NCBI RefSeq assembly: GCF_021495345.1
Contig: NZ_CP099397.1
Coordinates: 4,595,001 to 4,659,000 of the forward strand
Length of the DNA: 64,000 bases
Source: Pseudomonas hydrolytica
GTDB taxonomy: Bacteria; Pseudomonadota; Gammaproteobacteria; Pseudomonadales; Pseudomonadaceae
Reading direction: 5' to 3'
Both the position numbers and the translations under genes were made by a program. The first letter of the stretch is position 1. Every line of letters begins with the position of its first letter. Under the pieces are notes generated by a model, which made no database searches, was not told the origin of the DNA, and saw only the letters and a list, made by a program, of their open reading frames with translations. Shown one piece after another: positions 1 through 9,599 of the stretch.

Positions 1-1179
1 GACACCGCCGAAAACAGCGCAGAAGACGCTGACGAGAACATCCTAGAAACAGCCGACACCACCACTCCCTCCGACCCCAACCACCACAACATCACGGTGA
101 GCAACGGCGATACGCTTTCTACCGTATTCGCCAAGGTCGGCCTGAACGCCAACGATCTGCATGAAGCCCTCAATAGCAACAAGGACGCCAAGCAGTTCAG
201 TCGCCTCAAGGTCGGCCAGGTGCTGGAGTTCGAACTAAATGAAGATGGCAAGCTGAAGCATCTGCAAAGCAAGCTCAGCGATCTGGAAACCATTCGCCTC
301 AGCCGTACCGACAAGGGCTTCGATTTCGAGCGCGATCAGGTCAAACCCGAGGTGGTGACCACCTACAGCCGCGGCGTGATCAACAGCTCGCTGTTCCTCT
401 CGGCAAAGCGTGCCGGCCTGTCGCACAGCCTGACCATGGACCTGGCCAACGTCTTCGGTTACGACATCGACTTCGCCATGGATATTCGCGAAGGCGACGA
501 GTTTGAAGTGATCTATGAAGAGAAGGTGGTGAACGGCAAGCGTGTCGGCACCGGCAACATCCTCTCGGCGCGCTTCACCAATCGCGGCAAGACCTACACG
601 GCGGTGCGTTACACCAACAAGCAAGGCACCACCAGCTACTACAACGCCAATGGCGAAAGCATGCGCAAGGCGTTCATCCGCACCCCCGTGGACTTCGCCC
701 GGATCAGCTCGCGTTTCTCCACCGGCCGCAAGCATCCGATCCTGAACAAGATCCGTGCACACAAGGGCGTCGACTATGCTGCGCCACACGGCACACCGAT
801 CAAGGCAGCTGGCGACGGCCGCGTGACTCTGGCCGGCCGCAACGGCGGTTACGGCAACACCGTGATCATCCAGCATGGCCAGCGCTACCGTACGCTCTAC
901 GCGCACATGCAGGGTTTCGCCAAAGGCATTCGCAACGGCGCTAACGTCAAGCAAGGGCAGATCATCGGGTATATCGGTACCACTGGCCTGTCCACCGGAC
1001 CTCACCTGCACTATGAGTTCCAGGTCAACGGTGTACACGTCGACCCGCTCAGCCAGAAGCTGCCGATGGCCGACCCCATTGCAGCGAGCGAGAAGCAGCG
1101 CTTCATGCAACTGAGCAAACCGCTGATGGCACGCATGGACCAGGAAAAGGCCACCATGCTGGCCTCCAATCAGCAGTAA
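1..1179 (+). CDS. M23 family murein endopeptidase (MepM/OapA-like), 5' end outside window
   Basis: Partial gene: the reading frame is open from base 1, so the start lies upstream. An acidic linker is followed by an OapA/LysM-like segment (TVSNGDTLSTVF) and then a C-terminal LytM/M23 metallopeptidase domain. Zinc-binding residues are visible in HKGVDYAAPHG and in PHLHYEF. Members of this family cleave peptide cross-links in peptidoglycan in the periplasm. It stops 3 bases before anmK, so the two are probably co-transcribed, pairing wall hydrolysis with recycling of the released anhydromuropeptide sugar. The family and context match P. aeruginosa PA0667. The signal peptide or anchor cannot be seen because the N terminus is missing. 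Confidence 0.93.
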   Translation, partial: DTAENSAEDADENILETADTTTPSDPNHHNITVSNGDTLSTVFAKVGLNANDLHEALNSNKDAKQFSRLKVGQVLEFELNEDGKLKHLQSKLSDLETIRLSRTDKGFDFERDQVKPEVVTTYSRGVINSSLFLSAKRAGLSHSLTMDLANVFGYDIDFAMDIREGDEFEVIYEEKVVNGKRVGTGNILSARFTNRGKTYTAVRYTNKQGTTSYYNANGESMRKAFIRTPVDFARISSRFSTGRKHPILNKIRAHKGVDYAAPHGTPIKAAGDGRVTLAGRNGGYGNTVIIQHGQRYRTLYAHMQGFAKGIRNGANVKQGQIIGYIGTTGLSTGPHLHYEFQVNGVHVDPLSQKLPMADPIAASEKQRFMQLSKPLMARMDQEKATMLASNQQ

Positions 1180-2274
<1,095 letters not shown>

Positions 2275-2275
2275 A

Positions 2276-2306
2276 AACGAAAACGCCGCGCATCAAGCGC
2301 GGCGTC
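2276..2306. terminator. Bidirectional terminator between anmK and erpA
   Basis: Nine-base stem ACGCCGCGC (2283-2291) and GCGCGGCGT (2297-2305) with a 5-base loop. On the minus strand the stem is followed by a T-rich run (TTTTCGTTTTC), so it best serves erpA; it lies between convergent genes. Confidence 0.8.
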
Positions 2307-2323
2307 GTCATGAGGCGAAGACT

Positions 2324-2674
2324 TCAGATCGAGAAGGACGATCCGCAGCCACAGGTGGTGGTGGCGTTGGGGTTCTTGATCACGAAGCGCGATCCTTCCA
2401 GCCCTTCCTGATAGTCGACCTCGGAGCCCACCAGATACTGGAAGCTCATGGCATCGACCACCAGACTGACGCCCTCGCGCTCGACGATGGTGTCGTCCTC
2501 GGCTACATCCTCATCGAAGGTGAAGCCGTACTGAAAGCCCGAGCAGCCACCGCCCGTGACGAACACGCGAAGCTTCAGCCGCGGATTACCCTCTTCATCG
2601 ACCAGGGTCTTCACCTTGCTTGCAGCACCCTGGGTGAAGTGCAAGGGGGCAGGGGTGAAGGTTTCGACGCTCAT
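2324..2674 (-). CDS. erpA: Iron-sulfur cluster insertion protein ErpA
   Basis: A-type Fe-S carrier that hands clusters to apoproteins, including isoprenoid-pathway enzymes. The three cluster-ligating cysteines are in [11 protein letters not shown] and [10 protein letters not shown] at the C terminus. The start was set at [10 protein letters not shown] (2674) because GGGAG lies 8 bases upstream and this gives 116 residues, the usual length; an upstream in-frame ATG at 2719 would add 15 residues without family support. It is convergent with anmK and downstream of the bactofilin gene. Confidence 0.95.
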   Translation of the reverse strand: MSVETFTPAPLHFTQGAASKVKTLVDEEGNPRLKLRVFVTGGGCSGFQYGFTFDEDVAEDDTIVEREGVSLVVDAMSFQYLVGSEVDYQEGLEGSRFVIKNPNATTTCGCGSSFSI

Positions 2675-2747
2675 GCTGTGACTCCCGGCGCCATGCGCCA
2701 TACTGCGTTGGGCGTGCATTATCCGCTTGCCCGAGAAAATTGGTCAA

Positions 2748-3158
2748 CTATTGCTCGGTATCCAAGGTGGCCGGCAGCTCCAACGGCCGCTCGCCGTCTT
2801 TCAGATGGAAGAGCCTGCCTTCGATCTGCGCGCCCATGGCCATCTCCATCAAGCCGTAGTGCAGGTTGCCCCGCACCCGAGCGCGCGCGCCCAGCTCCAG
2901 ATGGCCGGCGGCGAAGACATCACCGTTCACCTCACCATCAATCACTATATGGGGTGCACGCACCTCACCTTCAACCAGGCCACCTACGCTGACCCGCACC
3001 AGCCCTTCGGTGGCAAGCAGATTGCCAGTAACCCGGCCATCCACCTGCACCGCGCCCTGAAAACGCATATCGCCCACCAGCTCGGCGCCGGCGGCAATCA
3101 GGCTGGTCTTGCCGCTGAAACGCTGCAAGTCAGGCTTGGCCTTGTCTTTGTTCCACAT
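2748..3158 (-). CDS. Bactofilin-family polymer-forming protein
   Basis: 136 residues with the bactofilin (DUF583/PF04519) right-handed beta-helix pattern: repeated hydrophobic strands such as VQVDGRVTGNLLATEG and APHIVIDGEVNGDV. Bactofilins self-assemble without nucleotide into filaments on the inner membrane and scaffold cell-wall or motility proteins. It sits 6 bases downstream of the DUF6776 membrane protein gene, so an operon is likely, and the pair lies between argC and erpA as in other Pseudomonas. The exact role here cannot be read from sequence. Confidence 0.9.
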   Translation of the reverse strand: MWNKDKAKPDLQRFSGKTSLIAAGAELVGDMRFQGAVQVDGRVTGNLLATEGLVRVSVGGLVEGEVRAPHIVIDGEVNGDVFAAGHLELGARARVRGNLHYGLMEMAMGAQIEGRLFHLKDGERPLELPATLDTEQ

Positions 3159-3164
3159 GGGTGG

Positions 3165-3890
3165 CTATTGCTCCTGGTTTATCCAATCGAACGTACGATC
3201 CAGCGGCTTGTCACCTTCGACTTCCGCACGGACTTTTACCTGACGCGGCTCGAAGCCATCAGGCAGTTGCATCTCGCCGAAGCGTCCGGCCTCGGGAAAT
3301 GACTGAAAATGCTTGAAGGAGAACGGGATGCTGGCCTCGCTCACCTCACCGGACAACTGCGACAGGTCCAGACTGACGTCCTTGCCGCCCTGTTGTCCTT
3401 CGACGGTGATCCGCAACTTGCCCTTTAGCGGCTCGTCACTGCTCCCCACACGACTCATCAGCACTTTGTAGCGGAAATGGCCGGGCGAGTCCGTGGCTTG
3501 CAGCTCAAAGGCGCGGATACGGATGCCTTCGCGACGACTGGCAGGCGCCAGCACGCCCTTGTAGAAGGCCAGATCCTGTTGTTGCTTGAAGATCTGCTCC
3601 TCGAGCAGCTTGATGGTGCGGCGATTCTGTTCGATGGCCTGCTGGCTGACCTTGTCACTGCTGCCGACCACGGCCAGACGCTGACGCAGCAACTCCAGTT
3701 CCTGCTCCTGCTCGGCCAGCCTGGCCAGCAGAGCATGGGTTTGATCCTCCACCTGCTGGCCGTGCTGCTGGGCCCCGAAGAAGCCCAGCAGAAACGCTCC
3801 GGGAATGGCCAGCAGCAGCAAGACCAGTATCCAGCGGCGTCGACGCTCTCGACGCGGATCGCTGAGGCGGACCTCCCAGGCCGGCGTCAC
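3165..3890 (-). CDS. Single-pass membrane coiled-coil protein (DUF6776 type)
   Basis: 241 residues. A basic N terminus (RRERRRRW) precedes one transmembrane helix at about residues 20-42 ([20 protein letters not shown]), then a long coiled coil at about 50-110 rich in E, Q and L heptads, then a beta-rich periplasmic domain. It resembles the DUF6776 family of proteobacteria; function is not known. Its stop overlaps the following region only by spacing of 6 bases to the bactofilin gene, suggesting a joint envelope role. Its start overlaps the 3' end of argC by 4 bases (3887-3890), so translation is probably coupled. Confidence 0.8.
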   Translation of the reverse strand: MTPAWEVRLSDPRRERRRRWILVLLLLAIPGAFLLGFFGAQQHGQQVEDQTHALLARLAEQEQELELLRQRLAVVGSSDKVSQQAIEQNRRTIKLLEEQIFKQQQDLAFYKGVLAPASRREGIRIRAFELQATDSPGHFRYKVLMSRVGSSDEPLKGKLRITVEGQQGGKDVSLDLSQLSGEVSEASIPFSFKHFQSFPEAGRFGEMQLPDGFEPRQVKVRAEVEGDKPLDRTFDWINQEQ

Positions 3891-4921
3891 GGCAACAGGG
3901 CCGCGTGCGACAGACCAAGACGCTCGTCGAGACCGAAGAGGATGTTCATGTTCTGTACCGCCTGGCCGGAGGCGCCCTTGACCAGGTTGTCGATCACCGA
4001 CAGCACCACCACCAGGTCGCCACCCTGCGGGCGGTGCACGGCGATGCGGCAGACGTTGCCACCACGCACGCTGCGGGTTTCCGGGTGGCTGCCGGCCGGC
4101 ATCACGTCGACGAAGGGCTCATTGGCGTAGCGCTGCTCGAACAGTGCCTGCAGATCGACCGAGGTGTCGGCCACGCGGGCATAGAGGGTCGCATGGATGC
4201 CGCGGATCATCGGCGTCAGGTGCGGCACGAAGGTCAGACCGACGTCGCCACCAGCTGCCAGGCGCAGCCCCTGACGAATCTCCGGCAGGTGGCGATGGCC
4301 CTTGACCGAGTAGGCCTTCATGCTCTCGCCGGCCTCGCAGAACAGCGAGCCAACGCTGGCACCACGGCCGGCGCCGCTGACGCCGCTCTTGCAGTCGGCG
4401 ATCAGGCTGCCGGCATCGGCCAAGCCGGCTTCCAGCAGTGGGATCAGGCCGAGCTGAGTAGCGGTCGGGTAGCAGCCGGGTACGGCGATCAGGCGCGCCG
4501 TCTTGATCGCCTCGCGGTTGACTTCGGGCAGGCCATATACCGCTTCGCTCAGCAGCTCGGGAGCGCCGTGCGGCTGGCCGTACCACTTGGCCCACTCTTC
4601 GGCGTCCTGCAGGCGGAAGTCGGCGGACAGGTCGATCACCCGCGTGCCGGCGGCCAGCAGCTCACCGGCCAGCGCATGGGCGACGCCGTGTGGCGTGGCG
4701 AAGAACACCACATCGCAGGCACCCAGCGTGGCGACGTCCGGCACGCTGAAGGCCAGCTCCGGATAGTGGCCGCGCAGATTGGGGTACATCTCGTCGACGC
4801 GCAGGCCGGCCTCGGAACGGGAAGTGATCACGGCCACCTCTGCCTGCGGGTGTTGCGCCAGCAGACGCAGCAGTTCGACACCGGTGTAGCCCGTGCCGCC
4901 GACGATACCGACCTTGATCAT
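3887..4921 (-). CDS. argC: N-acetyl-gamma-glutamyl-phosphate reductase
   Basis: Third step of arginine biosynthesis: NADPH-dependent reduction of N-acetylglutamyl phosphate to the semialdehyde. The N terminus [14 protein letters not shown] is the nucleotide-binding loop, and the catalytic cysteine is in [12 protein letters not shown]. The start at 4921 is preceded by AAAGGGGC and gives 344 residues, the family length; the frame stays open 22 codons further upstream but those residues have no family match. It overlaps the downstream membrane-protein gene by 4 bases. Confidence 0.96.
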   Translation of the reverse strand: MIKVGIVGGTGYTGVELLRLLAQHPQAEVAVITSRSEAGLRVDEMYPNLRGHYPELAFSVPDVATLGACDVVFFATPHGVAHALAGELLAAGTRVIDLSADFRLQDAEEWAKWYGQPHGAPELLSEAVYGLPEVNREAIKTARLIAVPGCYPTATQLGLIPLLEAGLADAGSLIADCKSGVSGAGRGASVGSLFCEAGESMKAYSVKGHRHLPEIRQGLRLAAGGDVGLTFVPHLTPMIRGIHATLYARVADTSVDLQALFEQRYANEPFVDVMPAGSHPETRSVRGGNVCRIAVHRPQGGDLVVVLSVIDNLVKGASGQAVQNMNILFGLDERLGLSHAALLP

Positions 4922-5055
4922 CACATGCCCCTTTGCAAAAGCCATTGGAAAGCTACCGATGATAAAGCCGCATCGGCCAAGCTCCAACCGCAGAGGTGAC
5001 GCAGGCCGTCGCCTGCCTCTACTATCGAGACCATTTTTCAGCGCGAGAAGCGAAA

Positions 5056-5484
5056 ATGCTCTATCTCTGGCTCAAGGCTCTGCACATCATCGCCATGGTC
5101 TGCTGGTTCGCCGGCCTGTTCTATCTGCCGCGCCTGTTCGTCTATCACGCCATGAGCAACGACGCCACCAGCCACGAGCGCTTCTGCATCATGGAGCGCA
5201 AGCTGTATCGCGGCATCATGCTGCCGTCGATGATCGCCACGCTGGCGTTGGGCATCTGGCTGCTGACCCTCAATCCCGGCTATTACTTCAGCCAGGGCTG
5301 GATGCACGCCAAGCTCACGCTGGTCGCTGCCCTGGTGATCTATCACCACCTGTGCGGCGCCCAGCTCAAGCGCTTTGCCCGCGGCGAGAACAGCCGCAGC
5401 CACGTGTTCTATCGTTGGTTCAATGAAGCGCCGGTGCTGGCCCTGCTGGGCATCGTCATCCTGGTCGTCGTCCGCCCCTTCTGA
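5056..5484 (+). CDS. hemJ: Protoporphyrinogen IX oxidase, HemJ type
   Basis: Integral membrane enzyme of heme biosynthesis that oxidises protoporphyrinogen IX; used in bacteria lacking HemG/HemY. 142 residues with four hydrophobic helices, starting [20 protein letters not shown], which holds the conserved histidine of the first helix; the family lysine is in the [15 protein letters not shown] helix. The start at 5056 has AGAAG upstream and matches family length. Transcribed away from argC; 10 bases separate its stop from the next gene. Confidence 0.92.
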   Translation: MLYLWLKALHIIAMVCWFAGLFYLPRLFVYHAMSNDATSHERFCIMERKLYRGIMLPSMIATLALGIWLLTLNPGYYFSQGWMHAKLTLVAALVIYHHLCGAQLKRFARGENSRSHVFYRWFNEAPVLALLGIVILVVVRPF

Positions 5485-5494
5485 GGAATTCGCC

Positions 5495-6457
5495 ATGTCT
5501 CTGCCCGCCCTGCTCGAACAACGCCTGCGCCTGCCGCTGGTGGCTGCGCCGATGTTCCTGGTGTCCAATCCGGCACTGGTCAGTGCCTGCTGCAACAGCG
5601 GTATCGTTGGCAGCTTTCCGGCGCTGAACCAGCGCGAGAGCGCCGGCTTCGCCGCCTGGCTCGACGAGATCGAAGCCAGTCTTGCGGCTGACGCCGCCCC
5701 CTTCGCCGTCAACCTGATCGTGCATAACAGCAACCCTCGGCTGCAGGCGGATCTGGCCATCTGCGTCGAACGCCGCGTGCCCATCGTCATCACCAGCCTG
5801 GGCGCGGTGAAGGAAGTGGTCGATGCCGTGCACAGCTACGGCGGCCTGGTGTTCCATGACGTGACCACCCGCCGCCATGGCGAAAAGGCCGCCGAGGCCG
5901 GTGTGGACGGTCTGATTGCCGTGGCAGCCGGCGCTGGCGGCCACGCCGGCACGTGGAGCCCCTTCGCCCTGCTGGCGGAGATTCGGCAGTTCTTCGACAA
6001 GACCGTGCTGCTGTCCGGCTGCCTCAATCACGGCCACGAAATTCTCGCTGCCCAGCTGCTCGGCGCCGATCTGGCCTATATGGGCACACGCTTTATCGCT
6101 ACCCAGGAAAACAATGCTTCCGAGGATTACAAGCGCATGATCCTCGGTGCCCAGGCAGCCGATATCATCCACACCCCGGCGGTATCGGGCGTGCCGGCCA
6201 GTTTCATGCGCCAGAGCCTGGAGCAGGCCGGCTATGACCTGAAGCAGCTGCAGAACAAGGCCGACATCAATTACGGCGAAAAACTCAAACCCATGGATGA
6301 GGAAGCCAAGGCCTGGAAAACCGTCTGGTCGGCCGGCCAGGGGGTTGGCGGGATCGACGACCTGCCGTCGGTGCAGGAGCTGGTAGCGCGACTCGATCGC
6401 GAATACCGGGCCGCCCTGGTGCGCAGCCAACAGCTGGGGCAACGCTGGCCGCGATGA
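5495..6457 (+). CDS. Nitronate monooxygenase (2-nitropropane dioxygenase family)
   Basis: FMN-dependent TIM-barrel enzyme of 320 residues that oxidises alkyl nitronates such as propionate-3-nitronate. Seen: N-terminal LPLVAAPMFLVSNP, the catalytic-histidine region GAGGHAGTWSPF and the phosphate-binding GADLAYMGTRF. The start at 5495 follows GAGGA. It overlaps the next gene by 4 bases (CGATGA), indicating translational coupling. The physiological substrate is not evident; detoxification is the usual assignment. Confidence 0.92.
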   Translation: MSLPALLEQRLRLPLVAAPMFLVSNPALVSACCNSGIVGSFPALNQRESAGFAAWLDEIEASLAADAAPFAVNLIVHNSNPRLQADLAICVERRVPIVITSLGAVKEVVDAVHSYGGLVFHDVTTRRHGEKAAEAGVDGLIAVAAGAGGHAGTWSPFALLAEIRQFFDKTVLLSGCLNHGHEILAAQLLGADLAYMGTRFIATQENNASEDYKRMILGAQAADIIHTPAVSGVPASFMRQSLEQAGYDLKQLQNKADINYGEKLKPMDEEAKAWKTVWSAGQGVGGIDDLPSVQELVARLDREYRAALVRSQQLGQRWPR

Positions 6458-7716
6458 AACGCCGCCATCTGCTGGCTGTGGGCGCCCTCGGCCTGCTTGC
6501 GGGCTGGGCGCTGCGACCGCACGATCGCGGCCAGCAGCACGACGCCTATTTCGCCGCACTCAACCGCCTTCTGCAGCAGGAAGGCGATGGTATTCCAGCG
6601 CTGCTGCTGGATCTGGACCGCCTGGATGCCAATGCCGATCTGCTCGCCGAGCGATTGAACGGCCGTCTTGGCTTGCGCCTGGTGAGCAAATCGCTGGCCA
6701 GCGTGGGGCTGCTCGAATATCTGGCCAAACGCCTGCAAACCCAGCGCTTCATGGTCTTTCACCAGCCGCAGCTGAACCGCCTGGCGCGCAGTTTCCCGCA
6801 GGCCGATCTACTGCTGGGCAAACCCATGCCGGTGCATGCCGCGCTGAACTTCTATCGCCAGCTGCCAGGCCATCTTGGTTTCACCCCTGCCCGCCAGTTG
6901 ACCTGGCTTATCGATAGCGCAGAGCGGCTGCGCCAGTACGCCGAGCTGGCCCAGGCGCTGGGGCAACCCCTGCGCATCGCCCTGGAGATCGATATCGGTA
7001 TGACGCGAGGCGGCTTTCGCGATCCGCAAGCCCTGGGCCAGGCCCTGCAGCACCTGCAGGACCAGCCGCAGCTGCAACTGCAGGGGTTGATGGGGTATGA
7101 CGCGCACGTCGCCCATGCCCCGCCCTGGACCGAGCAACGCCGGGTTTTCGCCGATACCAACGCCCGTTACCGCGAGTTCCTCGCCGCAGCTCGGGCGTTC
7201 CCTCAGCTCTGGCCGCGGCAACCGCTGCTCAACGGCGGTGGCAGTCTGACCTACCCACTGCACAGCCGCTCGGACACTCCGCTCAATGAGGTCGCGGTGG
7301 GCTCCGCTCTGCTCAAGCCGGGCGACTTCGACACGCCTGCCCTGAGCGAACATCAACCGGCCCTGTGGATCGCCAGCCCGCTGCTCAAGGTAGCGGACGG
7401 CGCCCTACCCTATCTGGGCGCCGTGCAGCCGCTGATGAACGCCTGGAATCCCAATCGCGAGCATGCCTATTACCTCTATGGGGGGCGCTGGCCCGCACAC
7501 CCCGTATCGCCGGCCGGACTCGACTACGACGCCCTGTACGGACGCAGTGCCAATCAGGAGCGCCTGATCGGCAGCGCGGCCACCGGCCTAAGAGCGGACG
7601 ACTGGGTTTTTCTGCGCCCGGCAATCAGCGAGGGTCTGCTTGGCGGTTTCGGCGAAATGCGTCTGCTGCGCGCAGGCCAGCTGGTCGGTCGCTGGAGCAC
7701 GCTGCCCACCGGCTGA
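6454..7716 (+). CDS. DSD1-family PLP-dependent alanine racemase-fold enzyme, exported
   Basis: 420 residues. The body matches the D-serine dehydratase/D-threonine aldolase-like (DSD1) family: PALLLDLDRLDAN near residue 50, the candidate PLP lysine in RLVSKSL, and LLNGGGSLTYPLHS in the barrel. The N terminus MKRRHLLAVGALGLLAGWA is a signal or anchor sequence with a twin-arginine-like RRxLL pattern, suggesting export of a folded, cofactor-loaded enzyme. Overlaps the nitronate monooxygenase by 4 bases. Substrate unknown; D-amino-acid or beta-hydroxy-amino-acid cleavage is a family-based guess. Confidence 0.85.
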   Translation: MKRRHLLAVGALGLLAGWALRPHDRGQQHDAYFAALNRLLQQEGDGIPALLLDLDRLDANADLLAERLNGRLGLRLVSKSLASVGLLEYLAKRLQTQRFMVFHQPQLNRLARSFPQADLLLGKPMPVHAALNFYRQLPGHLGFTPARQLTWLIDSAERLRQYAELAQALGQPLRIALEIDIGMTRGGFRDPQALGQALQHLQDQPQLQLQGLMGYDAHVAHAPPWTEQRRVFADTNARYREFLAAARAFPQLWPRQPLLNGGGSLTYPLHSRSDTPLNEVAVGSALLKPGDFDTPALSEHQPALWIASPLLKVADGALPYLGAVQPLMNAWNPNREHAYYLYGGRWPAHPVSPAGLDYDALYGRSANQERLIGSAATGLRADDWVFLRPAISEGLLGGFGEMRLLRAGQLVGRWSTLPTG

Positions 7717-7816
7717 AAGACGAATGCGAACTGTGCTGCAGGCCGCTTGTATATTGGCCTTGCCGCACTCTAGGCTTAGCTCACCCTCACAACTTCCCGC
7801 AGACAAGGAAGCCCGC

Positions 7817-8794
7817 ATGAATCAACCGCGCTACAAGATAGTGTTCGACGGCGAACTGATGCCCGAGACCACGCTGGAAACGGTAAAGGAAAACCTGGCC
7901 CGCCTGTTCAAGAGCGATCTTGCCCGTATCGATAGCCTGTTCAGTGGCGCGCAGGTGGCACTCAAGCGCGATCTGGGCGAGAACGAGGCCAACCAGTACC
8001 TCACCGCCCTGCAGAACGCCGGTGCCCGGGTCCGCAAGGAGCTGGATCAGGCCGCCAGCCTGAGCCTGGTGCCCACCGATGATCATCAGGAGGAAGCGCC
8101 TCAAGAAGCGGCTGCGACGTCCGCCGCCAGTACCAGCATGACCTGCCCCAAGTGTGGCCACGAGCAGCCCAAGGCAGACGAATGCTCGGCCTGCGGGATC
8201 ATTATCGAGAAGTATCTCGCTCGCCAGGCACAGCTGGCCGCGTCGCCTCAGCCAGCCTCGGCGCCCGCCAGTGCATCGCCCTATGCCCCGCCTCAGGCGA
8301 ATGTCGCCGAGCAGCTGCCGGAGTTTTCCGAGCTCAAGGTATTCGGGGTCAGCGGTCGGATCGGCCGCGTGCGCTACCTGGGCTGGCTGATGGCAGTCAC
8401 CCTGTGTTTCATGCCCATCCTGCTGCTGGGAACGGGCATGGCCGCCTTCTCCTCGACGCTGGCGATGCTGCTTCTGGTGCTCGTCAGCATCGGCGCCATC
8501 GTGATCAGCATCTGCATCGGCGTACAGCGCCTGCATGACATCGGCTGGTCCGGCTGGCTGCTGCTGGTCCACCTGATACCGATCGTCGGCAGCGTGTTCG
8601 CCCTGCTGATGCTGATTATTCCCGGTACCCAGGGCGTCAATCGCTTCGGCCCGCCGCCACCGCCCAACAGCACGGCGGTCAAGGTACTGGCCTGGCTGTT
8701 CCTGCTGGTGCCGATCACCGGCATCGTCGCCGCCATCGCCATTCCCCAGTACCAGGGCTATGTCGAGCGCGCCGCCGAGTTCCAAGAGCAATAG
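7817..8794 (+). CDS. Zinc-ribbon and DUF805 domain membrane protein
   Basis: 325 residues. The N-terminal ~80 residues form a small soluble domain (KIVFDGELMPETTLETVKEN), followed by a four-cysteine zinc ribbon (CPKCGHEQPKADECSACG at about residue 110), a proline/alanine linker, then a DUF805-type membrane region from about residue 165 with several hydrophobic helices and the family motif VQRLHDIGWSGWLLL. Start at 7817 was chosen because AAGGAAGC precedes it; the frame is open for 59 more codons upstream without family-like sequence. No function is established for this combination. Confidence 0.85.
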   Translation: MNQPRYKIVFDGELMPETTLETVKENLARLFKSDLARIDSLFSGAQVALKRDLGENEANQYLTALQNAGARVRKELDQAASLSLVPTDDHQEEAPQEAAATSAASTSMTCPKCGHEQPKADECSACGIIIEKYLARQAQLAASPQPASAPASASPYAPPQANVAEQLPEFSELKVFGVSGRIGRVRYLGWLMAVTLCFMPILLLGTGMAAFSSTLAMLLLVLVSIGAIVISICIGVQRLHDIGWSGWLLLVHLIPIVGSVFALLMLIIPGTQGVNRFGPPPPPNSTAVKVLAWLFLLVPITGIVAAIAIPQYQGYVERAAEFQEQ

Positions 8795-8803
8795 CCCGGC
8801 ACC

Positions 8804-9592
8804 ATGCCCAGCTATGCATTGATCACCGGCGCCTCCAGCGGCCTCGGCCTGGCCATGGCCGAGGCCTTGGCGCGTCGGGGGCGCAACCTGATATTGGTGG
8901 CCAGACGGCGCGACGCGCTGGAGAGCATCGCCTGCGAGTTGGCGCAGCGCTTCGGCGTCGACGTGCTGTTTCGTCTGTGCGACCTCAGCGAGCCACTGCG
9001 GATATCCGGACTGCTGCATGAGCTTGAGCAGGGGCAGTGGCGGATCGACCTGCTGGTGAACAACGCCGGCCTCGGTTGCGCAGGCGCCTTTCTCGAACAG
9101 GACTGGGGCCGCGAGCAGGAGCAGCTGGAGGTCAACGTGCTGGCACTGACGCGGCTATGTCACGCCATCGGCCAGCATATGGCCGAACGTGGCGGTGGGC
9201 AGATTCTCAACGTGGCGTCGGTCGCAGCCTTTCAACCGGGCCCCTGGATGAGCAGCTACTACGCCAGCAAGGCCTATGTGCTGCACTTTTCCGAGGGGCT
9301 GCGTGAGGAGCTGCGCCAGCGTGGTGTGCGCGTTTGCGTGCTCTGCCCCGGTCCGACGCGCAGCGCCTTCTTCCGCGCCGCCGGGATGAACGTCAGCCGC
9401 CTCGAGAGCAGCAAGCTGATGATGAGCGCGGAAGAGGTGGCGTTGATCACCGTCCGCGCCCTGGAAAAGAACCGCGCCATCATCATCCCCGGCTGGCGCA
9501 ACCGTCTGCTGGCGTTGAGTTCGCGCCTGGCACCACGCTGGCTGGTGCGCAAGCTCAGCGGCCGTCTGACACGCCCCTTCACCCAAGGCTGA
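8804..9592 (+). CDS. Short-chain dehydrogenase/reductase
   Basis: Classical SDR of 262 residues: cofactor loop TGASSGLG near the N terminus, NNAG at about residue 85, and the active-site YYASK (YxxxK). The C-terminal tail is basic and hydrophobic (IIIPGWRNRLLALSSRLAPRW), typical of membrane-associated members acting on lipids. Lies 9 bases after the DUF805 gene, so it is probably co-transcribed, and converges with the AAA+ ATPase gene. Substrate not predictable; synteny matches PA0658 of P. aeruginosa. Confidence 0.92.
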   Translation: MPSYALITGASSGLGLAMAEALARRGRNLILVARRRDALESIACELAQRFGVDVLFRLCDLSEPLRISGLLHELEQGQWRIDLLVNNAGLGCAGAFLEQDWGREQEQLEVNVLALTRLCHAIGQHMAERGGGQILNVASVAAFQPGPWMSSYYASKAYVLHFSEGLREELRQRGVRVCVLCPGPTRSAFFRAAGMNVSRLESSKLMMSAEEVALITVRALEKNRAIIIPGWRNRLLALSSRLAPRWLVRKLSGRLTRPFTQG

Positions 9593-9599
9593 TACAGCC

